From assembly GCF_009547075.1 (NCBI RefSeq), contig NZ_WIPH01000026.1:1-36273 (forward strand): a stretch of DNA of 36,273 bases. Direction: 5' to 3'. The notes below the pieces were generated by a model. The model ran no database searches. It saw only the letters and a list, made by a program, of their open reading frames with translations, and had not been told where the DNA came from. Positions 1-7,885 of this stretch are shown here, piece after piece; the stretch's first letter is position 1; each line of letters begins with the position of its first letter. The translations under genes and the position numbers were made by a program. Source of the stretch: Gluconobacter aidae. GTDB taxonomy: Bacteria > Pseudomonadota > Alphaproteobacteria > Acetobacterales > Acetobacteraceae.

Positions 1-192
1 CCAGAGAGTGCCGTAGTAATGATCAAAAGAGCGGTTCTCCTGCATCAGGATGACAATATGGTCTACATCCTTGATGGATCTTGTTCTGTTGTTTGCAGGT
101 AAAGCCATTGCGTTTCGTATGCTGCCTTGAAGAGCGGTTGTGGCGAAACTGCTTCCCAGAAGTTTTAAAAAACCACGACGATCTTGAGGCAT
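1..192 (-). CDS. Phospholipase C, phosphocholine-specific type (N-terminal part, runs off left edge)
   Basis: Only the first 64 codons lie in the window. The start ATG is at 192-190, after an A/G-rich stretch (GGGAAGAAAGC). The N-terminus carries a twin-arginine export motif (RRGFLKLLG, residues 5-13) followed by a weakly hydrophobic stretch, so the protein is probably exported folded through Tat. After about residue 42 comes DVDHIVILMQENRSFDHYYG, the first conserved block of the bacterial phospholipase C / acid phosphatase superfamily, in which the Glu-Asn pair helps hold the metal centre. Enzymes of this type hydrolyse phosphatidylcholine or related phospholipids in the periplasm or outside the cell. 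The substrate cannot be settled from this fragment. An inverted repeat at 301-315 lies about 110 bp upstream of the start. Confidence 0.85.
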   Translation of the reverse strand, partial: MPQDRRGFLKLLGSSFATTALQGSIRNAMALPANNRTRSIKDVDHIVILMQENRSFDHYYGTLW

Positions 193-300
193 GCTTTCTT
201 CCCAATAAAATTTTCCAAATTTTAAAAGGTTTTTTGAAAATTAATGTGAATTTTTTAATTCAGCTACAAAACAAGGTTTTTTGGTAATTATTTTTGTCGA

Positions 301-315
301 CACGTCAATGACGTG
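301..315. promoter_or_regulatory. Operator-like inverted repeat upstream of the phospholipase gene
   Basis: CACGTCA-A-TGACGTG is a perfect 7+7 bp inverted repeat around one central base, set in an AT-rich stretch (193-376) that has no gene. Its position 109 bp upstream of the phospholipase start and its odd-spaced symmetry suit a dimeric repressor site. No matching regulator is visible in the window, so the role is inference. Confidence 0.35.
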
Positions 316-376
316 ACCACTTTTTTGTATCTCCTCAAAAGAAGAGTTCCCGGTTTTTATGTTTTGGGGTTGATAG

Positions 377-1096
377 AGGGAATGGGATCGCTTTGCAGCG
401 GCGCGCTTCAAAAAGAAAGGTGGCAAGCTGACACAGGAACTGGTCTCACCCGGCACCCTTCGTAGGGAATTTAACGTCCTGCGGGCTGCTTTACGTCGAG
501 CTTGGAAGGACGAATTCCTTGTTCGGCCGCCAGAGATCGAGCCGCCGCGTGACAGCGCACCACGAGATCGGTTTCTCACGAAAGCAGAAGCAAAGAAGCT
601 ACTTGATGTCTGCGAGACGCCACATGTCCGTACGTTCATGGCGATCGCCATTTACACGGGCGCTCGGAAAGGATCGATTCTTTCTCTGACGTGGGATCGG
701 GTCAATTTTCAGACGGGCATGATCGATTTTCAGGAAGCCGGCCGCGCGCTGACAGCGAAGAGACGTGCTGTGGTTCCGATGACTACGGCGCTCCGCAGGG
801 AACTTGAGAGTGCTTTCAAAGCGCGAAGAGGTGACTTTGTCGTCCAGTGGCACGGCAAGCCGGTACCGAACGGATTACGCTGGTCCTTTGGGAAGGCTTG
901 TGAGCGCGCCGGGTTGGACTGGAAGCCGACGCCGCATCATCTCAAGCACTCTCTGGCGAGTTGGTTTGCGATGGACCGAATTCCAATTGATCAGGCAGCA
1001 GACTGGTTGGCCACTGATCCCGTCACTCTTCGACGAGTGTACCGGAAGTTTGACCCCAGCTACCTGAGGAGTATTGCGGATGGTTTTGAACTTTAG
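377..1096 (+). pseudogene. Truncated tyrosine recombinase (phage or island integrase) remnant
   Basis: An open frame runs from just after a TAG at 374-376 to the TAG at 1094-1096. It has no plausible start codon until the internal ATG at 638. The first part (GTLRREFNVLRAALRRAW) is the end of a core-binding domain and the rest is the catalytic domain. The first Arg motif is present (TGARKGSILSLTW). The second box reads HHLKHSLASW, so the usual H-x-x-R arginine is Lys. The third His box (usually LGH) reads LAT. A candidate nucleophile Tyr survives in RRVYRKFDP. Loss of the N-terminus and of catalytic residues indicates a dead gene. It points at, and ends 58 bp from, the 3' end of tRNA-Glu, the usual attachment-site geometry for such integrases. 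No tRNA 3'-end duplicate was found to its left within the window. Confidence 0.8.
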
Positions 1097-1112
1097 TGGT
1101 CCAATTGGACCA
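1097..1112. repeat. Perfect 16-bp palindrome between integrase remnant and tRNA-Glu
   Basis: TGGTCCAATTGGACCA starts at the base after the integrase stop codon and is its own reverse complement. It could be a protein binding site or recombination relic of the lost element, or a weak transcription end for either side. There is no T-run right after it on either strand. Confidence 0.4.
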
Positions 1113-1154
1113 GAACAGTCTTTGTGGATAACGCTAAAAAGCCATATAAAACAA

Positions 1155-1230
1155 TGGCGTCCCGTACGGGATTCGAACCCGTGTTGCCGCCGTGAAAGGG
1201 CGGTGTCCTAGGCCTCTAGACGAACGGGAC
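1155..1230 (-). tRNA. tRNA-Glu (anticodon UUC)
   Basis: On the minus strand a 76-nt cloverleaf begins GTCCCGTTCGTC and ends with an encoded CCA (1157-1155). The 7-bp acceptor stem (GTCCCGT with ACGGGAC) is perfect, the T arm has GGTTCGAATCC, and the anticodon loop CTTTCAC centres on TTC, giving glutamate. It lies 41 bp downstream of recJ on the same strand. Its 3' end faces the integrase remnant, so this tRNA was probably the attachment site of the decayed element. Confidence 0.96.
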
Positions 1231-1271
1231 TGGAGGCGTGAGCGGGTGTATAGGGGCGGCTCCTGCGTCCG

Positions 1272-3071
1272 TCAAGCGGGGGCAGCGTCAGAAATGAAAA
1301 AAGACAGATTTTTTCTCTCCTGCCATGTCTCGGCCCTCAGGGTGCCTGCGACATGGACCAGTGGCATGGAGCGGTCTTCCAGCAGGGCGGCGAAGGGTTT
1401 GTCTGCTGCACGGAAGACGAGGCCGCGCAGGCGTGTGCCTCCGTCCTCGCCTTGCAGAATGACTCGCAGGGTGTTGCCGTCCTTGCCGATACGATCGCTT
1501 TTGACGCAGCGGACATTACTGATGGCGAGGAGCGGTTCCTCATTGCCGGGGCCGAAGGGTTCCAGCCGGGCGAGCTGGTCCGCGACCGCGATGGAGGCGC
1601 CAGCCAGCGTCATGATGCCGTCGAGCTTCAGGGCGTCCTGTTGGGGGAGGGTCAGGGCGCCGGAGAGTTGCGTGTCGAGCCAGTTGTGGAAGTCGTCAGC
1701 ACGACCGGCGGCGAGGGAGAAGCCGGCGGCCATGGCGTGGCCGCCGCCGGTGAGGAGCAGGCCGTTCTGACGGGCGGCGATGATGGCGGTTCCGAGATCC
1801 AGTCCGGGGACGGAGCGGGCCGAGCCCTTGATGACGCCATCTGTCAGGGCTGCGACGAGGGTGGGGCGGTTGTAGCGCTCCTTCAGGCGGCCGGCGACAA
1901 TGCCGACGACGCCGGGATGCCAGTTTTCACCATGCAGGAAGATGACGGCATGGCCCGCATCGAGCTGCTGCTGGGCCTGTTCCATGGCGGAATCGAGGAT
2001 TGTGGATTCGACGGTCTGGCGCTGGCGATTGACGCGGTCGAGCTGTTCAGCGAGGGCGCGGGCTTCCACGACATCCTCAGACAGCAGGAGTTTCAGGCCC
2101 AGATCGGCCTGTGCGATGCGGCCGCCGGCATTGATGCGGGGACCGAGGGCGAAGCCGCACGCCATGGCGCTGGCCTCTTCCTTTACGCCTGCGACGGAGG
2201 AAAGCGTGGCCAGCCCGAGACGCTCGCCGCGGGACATGACGCGCAGGCCCTGCATGACCAGAGCGCGGTTCAGGCCGGTCAAGGGCATGACGTCACAGAT
2301 GGTGGCCAGCGCCGTGAGGTCGAGGCGTTTGAGCAGGTCGGGAATGACCTGACCTTCGTCGAACCAGTTGGTGTGGCGCAGATGGCGGATCGTAGCGACC
2401 ATCGTGAGGAAGGCGACGGCCGTGGCGCAGATGCTGCCCAGTCCGGAAGTGCAGTCCAGCCGGTTCGGATTGACCACGATCCCTTTCGGCAGGGCAGCGC
2501 CGTCTGGTTTGTGGTGATCGAGGACGATGATATCGGCGCGGTCGGTCAGGCCGTTGAGAATGTCGATCGCCGCCGTGCCGCAGTCGATGCACACCAGAAG
2601 GGTGGCGCCTTCGGAAAGCAGGTTTTCAAGGGCTGCGGTGTTGGGGCCGTAGCCTTCGGTCAGGCGGTCGGGGATATGGGTGCTGACGGTGCAGCCCAGT
2701 TCGCGCAGCATGTCGCAGACAAGGGCGGTTCCGCAGGCGCCGTCCACGTCGTAATCACCGAACAGGCCGACATGCTCACGGTTGCGCACGGCCTGTGCGA
2801 GGCGTTCGGTGGCCCGGTCCATGTCCTGCAGACAGGATGGGTCGGGCATGGCGTCGCGCAGACGGGGATTGAGAAAAGAAGAGGCGTCGTGGGGAGCGAC
2901 GCCTCGTGCCGAGAGGATACGGGCCAGAAGTTCGGGAATACCGGCCTGCTGTGCCAGGGCGAGTGCCAGGCGGTTGTCTGCTTCCGCCAGGCGGGGATCG
3001 CGCCAGATCCAGCGGCGGTGTCCTGCACTTCGGGTCACGCCGAGGACGGCACCCATATCGTCTGCGAGCAT
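1272..3071 (-). CDS. recJ: Single-stranded-DNA-specific exonuclease RecJ
   Basis: A 599-residue protein of normal RecJ length. RecJ degrades single-stranded DNA 5' to 3' in recombination, mismatch and base-excision repair. The DHH-family phosphoesterase motifs are in place: FGDYDVDGACG (residues 104-114), a second acidic block VCIDCGT (160-166), the DHH signature VLDHHKPD (183-190), and GPRINAGGRI further on. The DHHA1 block GGGHAMAAGF follows, and the C-terminal oligonucleotide-binding part ends near LSFFISDAAPA. The ATG at 3071 has GGAG five bases upstream. The gene starts 10 bp after glpX ends and is the last protein gene of the aminotransferase-hom-glpX-recJ run; tRNA-Glu follows on the same strand. 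Confidence 0.97.
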   Translation of the reverse strand: MLADDMGAVLGVTRSAGHRRWIWRDPRLAEADNRLALALAQQAGIPELLARILSARGVAPHDASSFLNPRLRDAMPDPSCLQDMDRATERLAQAVRNREHVGLFGDYDVDGACGTALVCDMLRELGCTVSTHIPDRLTEGYGPNTAALENLLSEGATLLVCIDCGTAAIDILNGLTDRADIIVLDHHKPDGAALPKGIVVNPNRLDCTSGLGSICATAVAFLTMVATIRHLRHTNWFDEGQVIPDLLKRLDLTALATICDVMPLTGLNRALVMQGLRVMSRGERLGLATLSSVAGVKEEASAMACGFALGPRINAGGRIAQADLGLKLLLSEDVVEARALAEQLDRVNRQRQTVESTILDSAMEQAQQQLDAGHAVIFLHGENWHPGVVGIVAGRLKERYNRPTLVAALTDGVIKGSARSVPGLDLGTAIIAARQNGLLLTGGGHAMAAGFSLAAGRADDFHNWLDTQLSGALTLPQQDALKLDGIMTLAGASIAVADQLARLEPFGPGNEEPLLAISNVRCVKSDRIGKDGNTLRVILQGEDGGTRLRGLVFRAADKPFAALLEDRSMPLVHVAGTLRAETWQERKNLSFFISDAAPA

Positions 3072-3081
3072 GGTTCTCCGT

Positions 3082-4083
3082 TCAGGAAGCGGCTTGTGCC
3101 TTCGGTTTGAAGGTATGATGGCTTTCTATATAGCGCACCGTGCCGGATTTTGAACGCATCACGATGGAATGCGTGCGGGCGCGGGTCGCGCTCGGACGTT
3201 CTACGCCCTTCAGGAGCGGGCCGGATGTGACGCCCGTTGCCGAGAACAGCACATGGCCGGACGCCATGTCGTGCAGGAAGAGCTTGCGGGCTGGATCGAG
3301 GCCATTGGCCATTTCGCGCGCACGCTCACGTTGGGCATCGTCCTCGAACAGAAGGCGTCCCTGCATCTGGCCTTCCATGCAGCGGATGGCCGCGGCGGCC
3401 AGAACGCCTTCGGGAGCACCGCCGGAACCGGCATAGAGATCCACGCCGCCGCCGTCGATACAGGTGGCGATGGCAGCCGCCACGTCCCCGTCGCTCAGGA
3501 GCATGACGCGCGCGCCAGCTTCGCGGGCATGGGCGATAAGTTCTTCATGCCTTTCGCGGTCAAGTGCGCAAAGAACCATGTCCGAGACATCGCGCTTCTT
3601 GGCCTTGGCCAGCGAACGGAGGTTGTTGCCGATTGAGGCGTCCAGATCCACCACGCCTTCGGGCAGGTCAGGGCCGACAACGATCTTTTCCATGTAGATG
3701 TCGGGGGCATGCAGGAACTTGCCGCGCTCGGCGAGAGCTACGACCGTCAGCGCGTTGGGCAGGCTCTTGGCGCAGAGATTCGTGCCTTCGAGCGGGTCGA
3801 CCGCGATGTCCATCGCCGGTCCGCCGGAGCCGACTTTCTCGCCGATATAGAGCATCGGCGCTTCGTCCATCTCGCCTTCACCAATGGTGACGACGCCATC
3901 GATGGCGACGGTGTCGAAAGCGGCGCGCATGGCCTGTACGGCCGCGCCGTCCGCCTCGTTCTTCTGGCCGCGACCGGTCCAGTGCGCGGAGGCGATTGCG
4001 GCCGCTTCCGTTACTCGGACGAGCTCAAGGGCAAGATTGCGGTCAGTGACGCGATAGGGGGGGATGTTCTGAGGGTCGATCAC
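3082..4083 (-). CDS. glpX: Fructose-1,6-bisphosphatase, class II (GlpX)
   Basis: A 333-residue GlpX-type phosphatase that removes the C1 phosphate of fructose 1,6-bisphosphate in the cytoplasm, for gluconeogenesis and for feeding hexose phosphate into the pentose phosphate pathway. Metal-binding and active-site motifs of the Li-sensitive phosphatase superfamily are visible: TIGEGEMDEAPM (about residues 66-77) and AVDPLEGTN (94-102). The glycine-rich YAGSGGAPEGV typical of GlpX lies in the middle. Its ATG overlaps the hom stop codon by four bases (ATGA, 4080-4083), which suggests translational coupling. A class I aldolase is encoded separately at 23084-23983. Confidence 0.96.
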   Translation of the reverse strand: MIDPQNIPPYRVTDRNLALELVRVTEAAAIASAHWTGRGQKNEADGAAVQAMRAAFDTVAIDGVVTIGEGEMDEAPMLYIGEKVGSGGPAMDIAVDPLEGTNLCAKSLPNALTVVALAERGKFLHAPDIYMEKIVVGPDLPEGVVDLDASIGNNLRSLAKAKKRDVSDMVLCALDRERHEELIAHAREAGARVMLLSDGDVAAAIATCIDGGGVDLYAGSGGAPEGVLAAAAIRCMEGQMQGRLLFEDDAQRERAREMANGLDPARKLFLHDMASGHVLFSATGVTSGPLLKGVERPSATRARTHSIVMRSKSGTVRYIESHHTFKPKAQAAS

Positions 4084-5369
4084 GCAAGGGGATCCTCGAT
4101 TTTGAGCACAAGCGGCTTTCCTGTCACGACAGGAAGGACGGCGAGTGCTGTTGCGGCTGCATGAATGGCTTTTTCAGGAACCTGATGTGTGATGATTGTC
4201 AGGTCAGCACATCCGGTTGCAGCATCATGCTGGGAAACAAAGTGAACGGAGACATCGTGGTCCCGGAGAACCGATGTCAGCTCTGCCATTACGCCCGGAC
4301 GGTCCTGAACGTTTAGACGTAAATAGAAAGCGCTGTTCAAATCAGCGAGACTGGCGCAGTCGGCGGCGGCTGGAACGGTGGTTGTGCCCCACACCGGAAT
4401 GGCGGTTCCCCGCGCCAGATCGATCAGATCGGCGACGACAGCGCTGGCGGTCGGACCTTCACCAGCGCCGCGACCGGAGATGGTCATCGGGCCGCTGAAC
4501 ACGCCCTGTGTTGAGACGGCGTTGAAGACGCCTTCGACAGCGGCAATAGGAGCCCTGGTGGGAACGAGGCAGGGGCGGACCCATGCTGCGACACTGCCGT
4601 TTTCAGCCTTCCGGGCCATGCCGAGGAGCTTGATGCGGTATCCGAGTTCGTCGGCGAATTTCAGATCGGTCGCCGCGATATCGCGGATGCCCTGAACGGA
4701 AAGGGTGTCGAATGCGATGGGGCGGAAAGCCAGACCGGCAAGGATAGCGAGTTTGTGGGCCGTGTCCCAGCCATCCACATCCGTGGACGGTTCGGCTTCG
4801 GCATAGCCCTTGGCCTGTGCTTCGGTCAGGACATCGGTGAAGTCGCGGCCCGTGGCGCGCATTTCGGTCAGGATATAGTTGCAGGTCCCGTTCAGGATGC
4901 CGCCAACGCTGAGAAGGCGGTCTGCGGCCAGACCTTCGCGCACAAGCTTGATGGCGGGGATACCGCCCGCAACGGCTGCCTCGAACAGGAGGGGGGCGTT
5001 CTTTTCCGCGGACAGGCGGCTGAGGCTGTCGCCATGCAGGGCCACGAGGGCCTTGTTGGCGGTGACGACCGGAAGACCGCGTTCGAGCGCGGTGCGGACC
5101 ATGTCATGCGCCGGGCCTTCGGAGCCGCCGATGAGTTCGACGGCCACGTCGATCTCCGGGTCCTGCGCCACGGCGGTGGCACTGTCGTGCCAGCGCATGG
5201 CGGACAGGTCCACGCCGCGGTCGCGGGTGCGGTCCCGGGCCGTGATGGCCACGACTTCGATCGGCCGGCCGGCCCGGGCGGTAATCATGTCAGCGTTCTC
5301 ACGCAGGAGACGAATGACACCGATCCCGACAGTCCCGAGTCCAGCCAGTCCGATCCGCAGTGGTTTCAC
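4080..5369 (-). CDS. hom: Homoserine dehydrogenase
   Basis: A 429-residue enzyme that reduces aspartate semialdehyde to homoserine with NAD(P)H, on the route to threonine, methionine and isoleucine. The nucleotide-binding glycine motif GLAGLGTVGIG is at residues 7-17, TANKALVALHG (103-113) holds the conserved Lys, GGILNGTCNYILTEM (156-170) is the family signature, and DVDGWDTAHKLAIL (197-210) holds the catalytic acidic and Lys residues. A C-terminal ACT domain (about 350-425) suggests feedback control by an end product, presumably threonine. The start overlaps the stop of the upstream aminotransferase gene by four bases (5366-5369), and the stop overlaps glpX in the same way. Confidence 0.97.
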   Translation of the reverse strand: MKPLRIGLAGLGTVGIGVIRLLRENADMITARAGRPIEVVAITARDRTRDRGVDLSAMRWHDSATAVAQDPEIDVAVELIGGSEGPAHDMVRTALERGLPVVTANKALVALHGDSLSRLSAEKNAPLLFEAAVAGGIPAIKLVREGLAADRLLSVGGILNGTCNYILTEMRATGRDFTDVLTEAQAKGYAEAEPSTDVDGWDTAHKLAILAGLAFRPIAFDTLSVQGIRDIAATDLKFADELGYRIKLLGMARKAENGSVAAWVRPCLVPTRAPIAAVEGVFNAVSTQGVFSGPMTISGRGAGEGPTASAVVADLIDLARGTAIPVWGTTTVPAAADCASLADLNSAFYLRLNVQDRPGVMAELTSVLRDHDVSVHFVSQHDAATGCADLTIITHQVPEKAIHAAATALAVLPVVTGKPLVLKIEDPLA

Positions 5370-6592
5370 GATGATGCAGCTCCAAGAAGATCAGCGGTTC
5401 CGGCCCCGGCGCCGTGCCGGGACATGAAGCCCTTGATGGCCCGCGTCGCCTGACGCAGCCGCTGGGTGTTTTCGACAAGTCCGATCCGGACAAAGCCCTC
5501 ACCGTATTCCCCGAATCCGAGGCCGGGTGCAACTGCCACGCCGGCTTCCTTGAGAAGCAGCTTGGAGAAGGCGACGCTGCCCATCTCGGCGAAAGCGGGC
5601 GGAATGGGGGCCCAGGCGAACATCGAGCCTGCGGGCGCGGGGACGTCCCATCCTGCGCTCTGAAGGCCGCGCAGCAGCACGTCGCGGCGGTCCTTGTACA
5701 TGGCGCGGATTTCGGAAACATAGTCCTGCGGGCCGTTCAGGGCGGCAACGGAGGCGACCTGAATCGGGGTGAAGGCGCCGTAGTCCAGATAGGACTTGAT
5801 GCGTGTCAGGGCCTGGATCAGCCTTGGGTTGCCGACCGCAAAGCCCATGCGCCAGCCTGCCATGGAATAGGTCTTGGACATGGACGTGAACTCGACGGCC
5901 ACGTCCTTTGCGCCCGGAACGGCGAGGAGGGACGGCGGCGGTTCGTTCTCGTTGAAATAGATTTCCGCGTAAGCCAGATCGGATAGAATCCAGATTTCTT
6001 CCCGGCGCGCGAAGGCCACGAGTTCCCTGTAGAAATCGAGATTCGCGACGAAGGCCGTCGGGTTGGACGGAAAGTTGACGATCAGCGCCGTCGGCTTGGG
6101 TACGGAATGGCGGACGGCACGCTCCAGCGCGCGGAGCATGTCCTCGTCCGGTGTGGCCGGGATCGAGCGGACGGAGGCGCCGGCGATGATGAAGCCGAAC
6201 TGGTGGATCGGGTAGGACGGGTTCGGGACCAGGATCGTGTCGCCGGGGCTCGTGATGGCGGCGGACAGGTTGGCCAGTCCTTCCTTGGAGCCCAGCGTTG
6301 CGATGACTTCGGTTTCCGGGTCCACCAAGACGTTGAACCGGCGCTCATAATAATTGGCCATGGCTTTGCGCAGGCCGGGGATACCGCGGCTGACGGAATA
6401 GCCATGTGCGCGCGGATTGCCGACCGTCTCGATCAGCTTCTGCACGACGTGAGCCGGGGGCGCGCTGTCAGGGTTACCCATGCCCAGATCGATGATGTCG
6501 TCACCGGCGGCTCGCGCGGCGGCCTTGGCCTTGTTCACTTCAGCGAACACATAAGGCGGCAGGCGGCGGATGCGGTGGAACTCTTCGGTCAT
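5366..6592 (-). CDS. Class I/II PLP-dependent aminotransferase, AlaC / LL-diaminopimelate aminotransferase-like
   Basis: A 408-residue fold-type I aminotransferase. Residues that bind pyridoxal phosphate are visible: NFPSNPTA (173-180), the Asp-Tyr pair in SDLAYAEIYF (204-213), and SMSKTYSMAGWRMGF (237-251), with Lys240 as the Schiff-base lysine. Similarity is strongest to the AlaC-type alanine transaminases and the closely related LL-diaminopimelate/aspartate aminotransferases; these names are often exchanged, and sequence alone does not fix the substrate. Position at the head of an operon with hom makes a role in aspartate-family or branched-chain amino acid metabolism likely. ATG at 6592; its stop overlaps hom by four bases. 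Confidence 0.9.
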   Translation of the reverse strand: MTEEFHRIRRLPPYVFAEVNKAKAAARAAGDDIIDLGMGNPDSAPPAHVVQKLIETVGNPRAHGYSVSRGIPGLRKAMANYYERRFNVLVDPETEVIATLGSKEGLANLSAAITSPGDTILVPNPSYPIHQFGFIIAGASVRSIPATPDEDMLRALERAVRHSVPKPTALIVNFPSNPTAFVANLDFYRELVAFARREEIWILSDLAYAEIYFNENEPPPSLLAVPGAKDVAVEFTSMSKTYSMAGWRMGFAVGNPRLIQALTRIKSYLDYGAFTPIQVASVAALNGPQDYVSEIRAMYKDRRDVLLRGLQSAGWDVPAPAGSMFAWAPIPPAFAEMGSVAFSKLLLKEAGVAVAPGLGFGEYGEGFVRIGLVENTQRLRQATRAIKGFMSRHGAGAGTADLLGAASS

Positions 6593-6653
6593 GACCAGCT
6601 CTGGGGCAGAGGGTGAAAGGGAGCAGCGACGATAGACAGGTTTTTTCAGGAGT

Positions 6654-6672
6654 GGAACAGCCTGGCTGTTCC
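6654..6672. repeat. Short hairpin between the aminotransferase gene and the OmpA-like gene
   Basis: GGAACAG-CCTGG-CTGTTCC can form a 7-bp stem (9 bp if the loop closes further). It lies just downstream of the OmpA-like gene and upstream of the aminotransferase gene, both on the minus strand. It could end the OmpA-like transcript, but no T-run follows, so it is not a classical intrinsic terminator. Confidence 0.35.
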
Positions 6673-6709
6673 CGATCTCACAATGTCGCTTTCCGGGCTG
6701 CTCGCTGTG

Positions 6710-7708
6710 TCAGTCGTCGATCGTGACCCGGACGCCGTCACCAATGGCTTCGGCCTTGAGAATGATTGCGGATGCGGGCACGCCGCGCGCGATCAGGGCG
6801 CGGGCGACCACGCGGGCGCGTAGCAGGCCCAGTGCGATTTCCCGGTTCTGGTCCGCGGGCGCGAGGGCTGCATCCGCGCTCATGAAGGCCCCGAAGCCAA
6901 GGATGGTCAGGCGCCTGTTCCCGCGCAAAGAAACAATGTGCTGATAATCGCCCTGCGGATCACCCGTGACGTGGTCCGTTGCGGGCTGGAAGCGGATCAG
7001 GGTGCCTTCGGGCGTGGACGTGTCGATATCCGGGCGAACGGGATCACTGACCATTGCGTCACGCGGCAGGTCGAAGCCGGGGAACTGTGGCGGGGGGGGA
7101 GGCAGATCGCCGATTTTCGGGAACTGACCCGGCGGGGTAGGGGGGATGGACTTCGCGACGACGGCGGGGAGCGCGGCTTCCGCTGCCGGAGCGGAGGGAG
7201 CCGCCTTTTTTGCCGCTGCGGAAGCATTGGGGGCCGAGGTCGTTGCCAGATGATCGGGCGCCAGATCGGGCGCCGGATTGATGGCGGAAGGGCTCTCCGG
7301 TTCCGGCTGTCCGACTGTCGTCATGGTCATGCCGCTCTGTTCCGTATTGGCTGTCGTGGCAGCCGGAGCAGGTTTGGGCGGCGGGGGAATGGTCGGCAGG
7401 GCGCCCTGGGCCGCGCTTTCGCGCTGGGCCAGGTTCCGCTGGGCTTCAAGCTGTGTCGTCAGCGACAGACGTGCCTCGGGCGTCGGAAGGTCGGGGGGCT
7501 GCGTCGGGGTGCGGCCGACATGCGGATAACGCAGGTTTTCGCCCGGCGGTGGGGCGCGCAGTTTGGCAATCTCGCCACCTTCAAAGTTGTGCCACCAGCC
7601 GGCTACGGTGTCCGTTGCGTCCTGATGCTGGCAGGCTGTCAGAAGCGGCGCGGCCATCAGCAGGAGAAACGGGATTTTCCCCGCAGTCCTGCGTGTCTCC
7701 GCTGTCAT
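6710..7708 (-). CDS. OmpA-family lipoprotein with proline-rich linker
   Basis: A 332-residue predicted outer-membrane lipoprotein. The chosen ATG at 7708 is followed directly by a signal peptide with the lipobox LLTAC (KIPFLLLMAAPLLTAC). The reading frame stays open further upstream, but that part only mirrors clpP on the other strand. The middle (about residues 75-220) is a long low-complexity Pro/Ala linker with runs such as PPPPKPAPAA and PPPPPQFPGF. The last 80 residues resemble an OmpA peptidoglycan-binding domain: a strand LTILGFGAF, then the helix NREIALGLLRARVVARALIARGVPASAI typical of that fold. It probably links the outer membrane to peptidoglycan. Exact function is unknown. It is divergent from clpP. 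Confidence 0.72.
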   Translation of the reverse strand: MTAETRRTAGKIPFLLLMAAPLLTACQHQDATDTVAGWWHNFEGGEIAKLRAPPPGENLRYPHVGRTPTQPPDLPTPEARLSLTTQLEAQRNLAQRESAAQGALPTIPPPPKPAPAATTANTEQSGMTMTTVGQPEPESPSAINPAPDLAPDHLATTSAPNASAAAKKAAPSAPAAEAALPAVVAKSIPPTPPGQFPKIGDLPPPPPQFPGFDLPRDAMVSDPVRPDIDTSTPEGTLIRFQPATDHVTGDPQGDYQHIVSLRGNRRLTILGFGAFMSADAALAPADQNREIALGLLRARVVARALIARGVPASAIILKAEAIGDGVRVTIDD

Positions 7709-7820
7709 GGGCTGCCTGCTGTTCCCTGGGACCACTATGCCGTTCCTGCCGTCTGTAGAATGTTCAAATGCGGCGGAGACTAGCGGTTCGTGGCGGGGAT
7801 GGCGAGAGTTCCTGTCGGTC

Positions 7821-7840
7821 CGGATCGGAAGCCCGATCCG
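7821..7840 (+). promoter_or_regulatory. Perfect hairpin in the clpP leader
   Basis: CGGATCGG-AAGC-CCGATCCG forms a perfect 8-bp stem with a 4-base loop, followed immediately by AAGGAGG (7841-7847). A TTG in the clpP frame sits only two bases after that ribosome-binding-like stretch. The hairpin could affect translation start or mark the 5' leader; it may also be part of a longer coding N-terminus if an earlier start is used. Confidence 0.35.
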
Positions 7841-7885
7841 AAGGAGGACTTGGCACCGACGAAAACGAAGCGCAGGATAGGGGGT

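Noticed and set aside
241-651. Minus-strand frame of 136 codons opposite the integrase remnant
   Set aside because: Its composition is Arg/Ser-rich shadow sequence; the plus strand carries clear recombinase motifs.
1353-3110. Long plus-strand open frame of 585 codons opposite recJ
   Set aside because: It mirrors recJ, which has all RecJ motifs; the frame is open only because of high GC codon bias.
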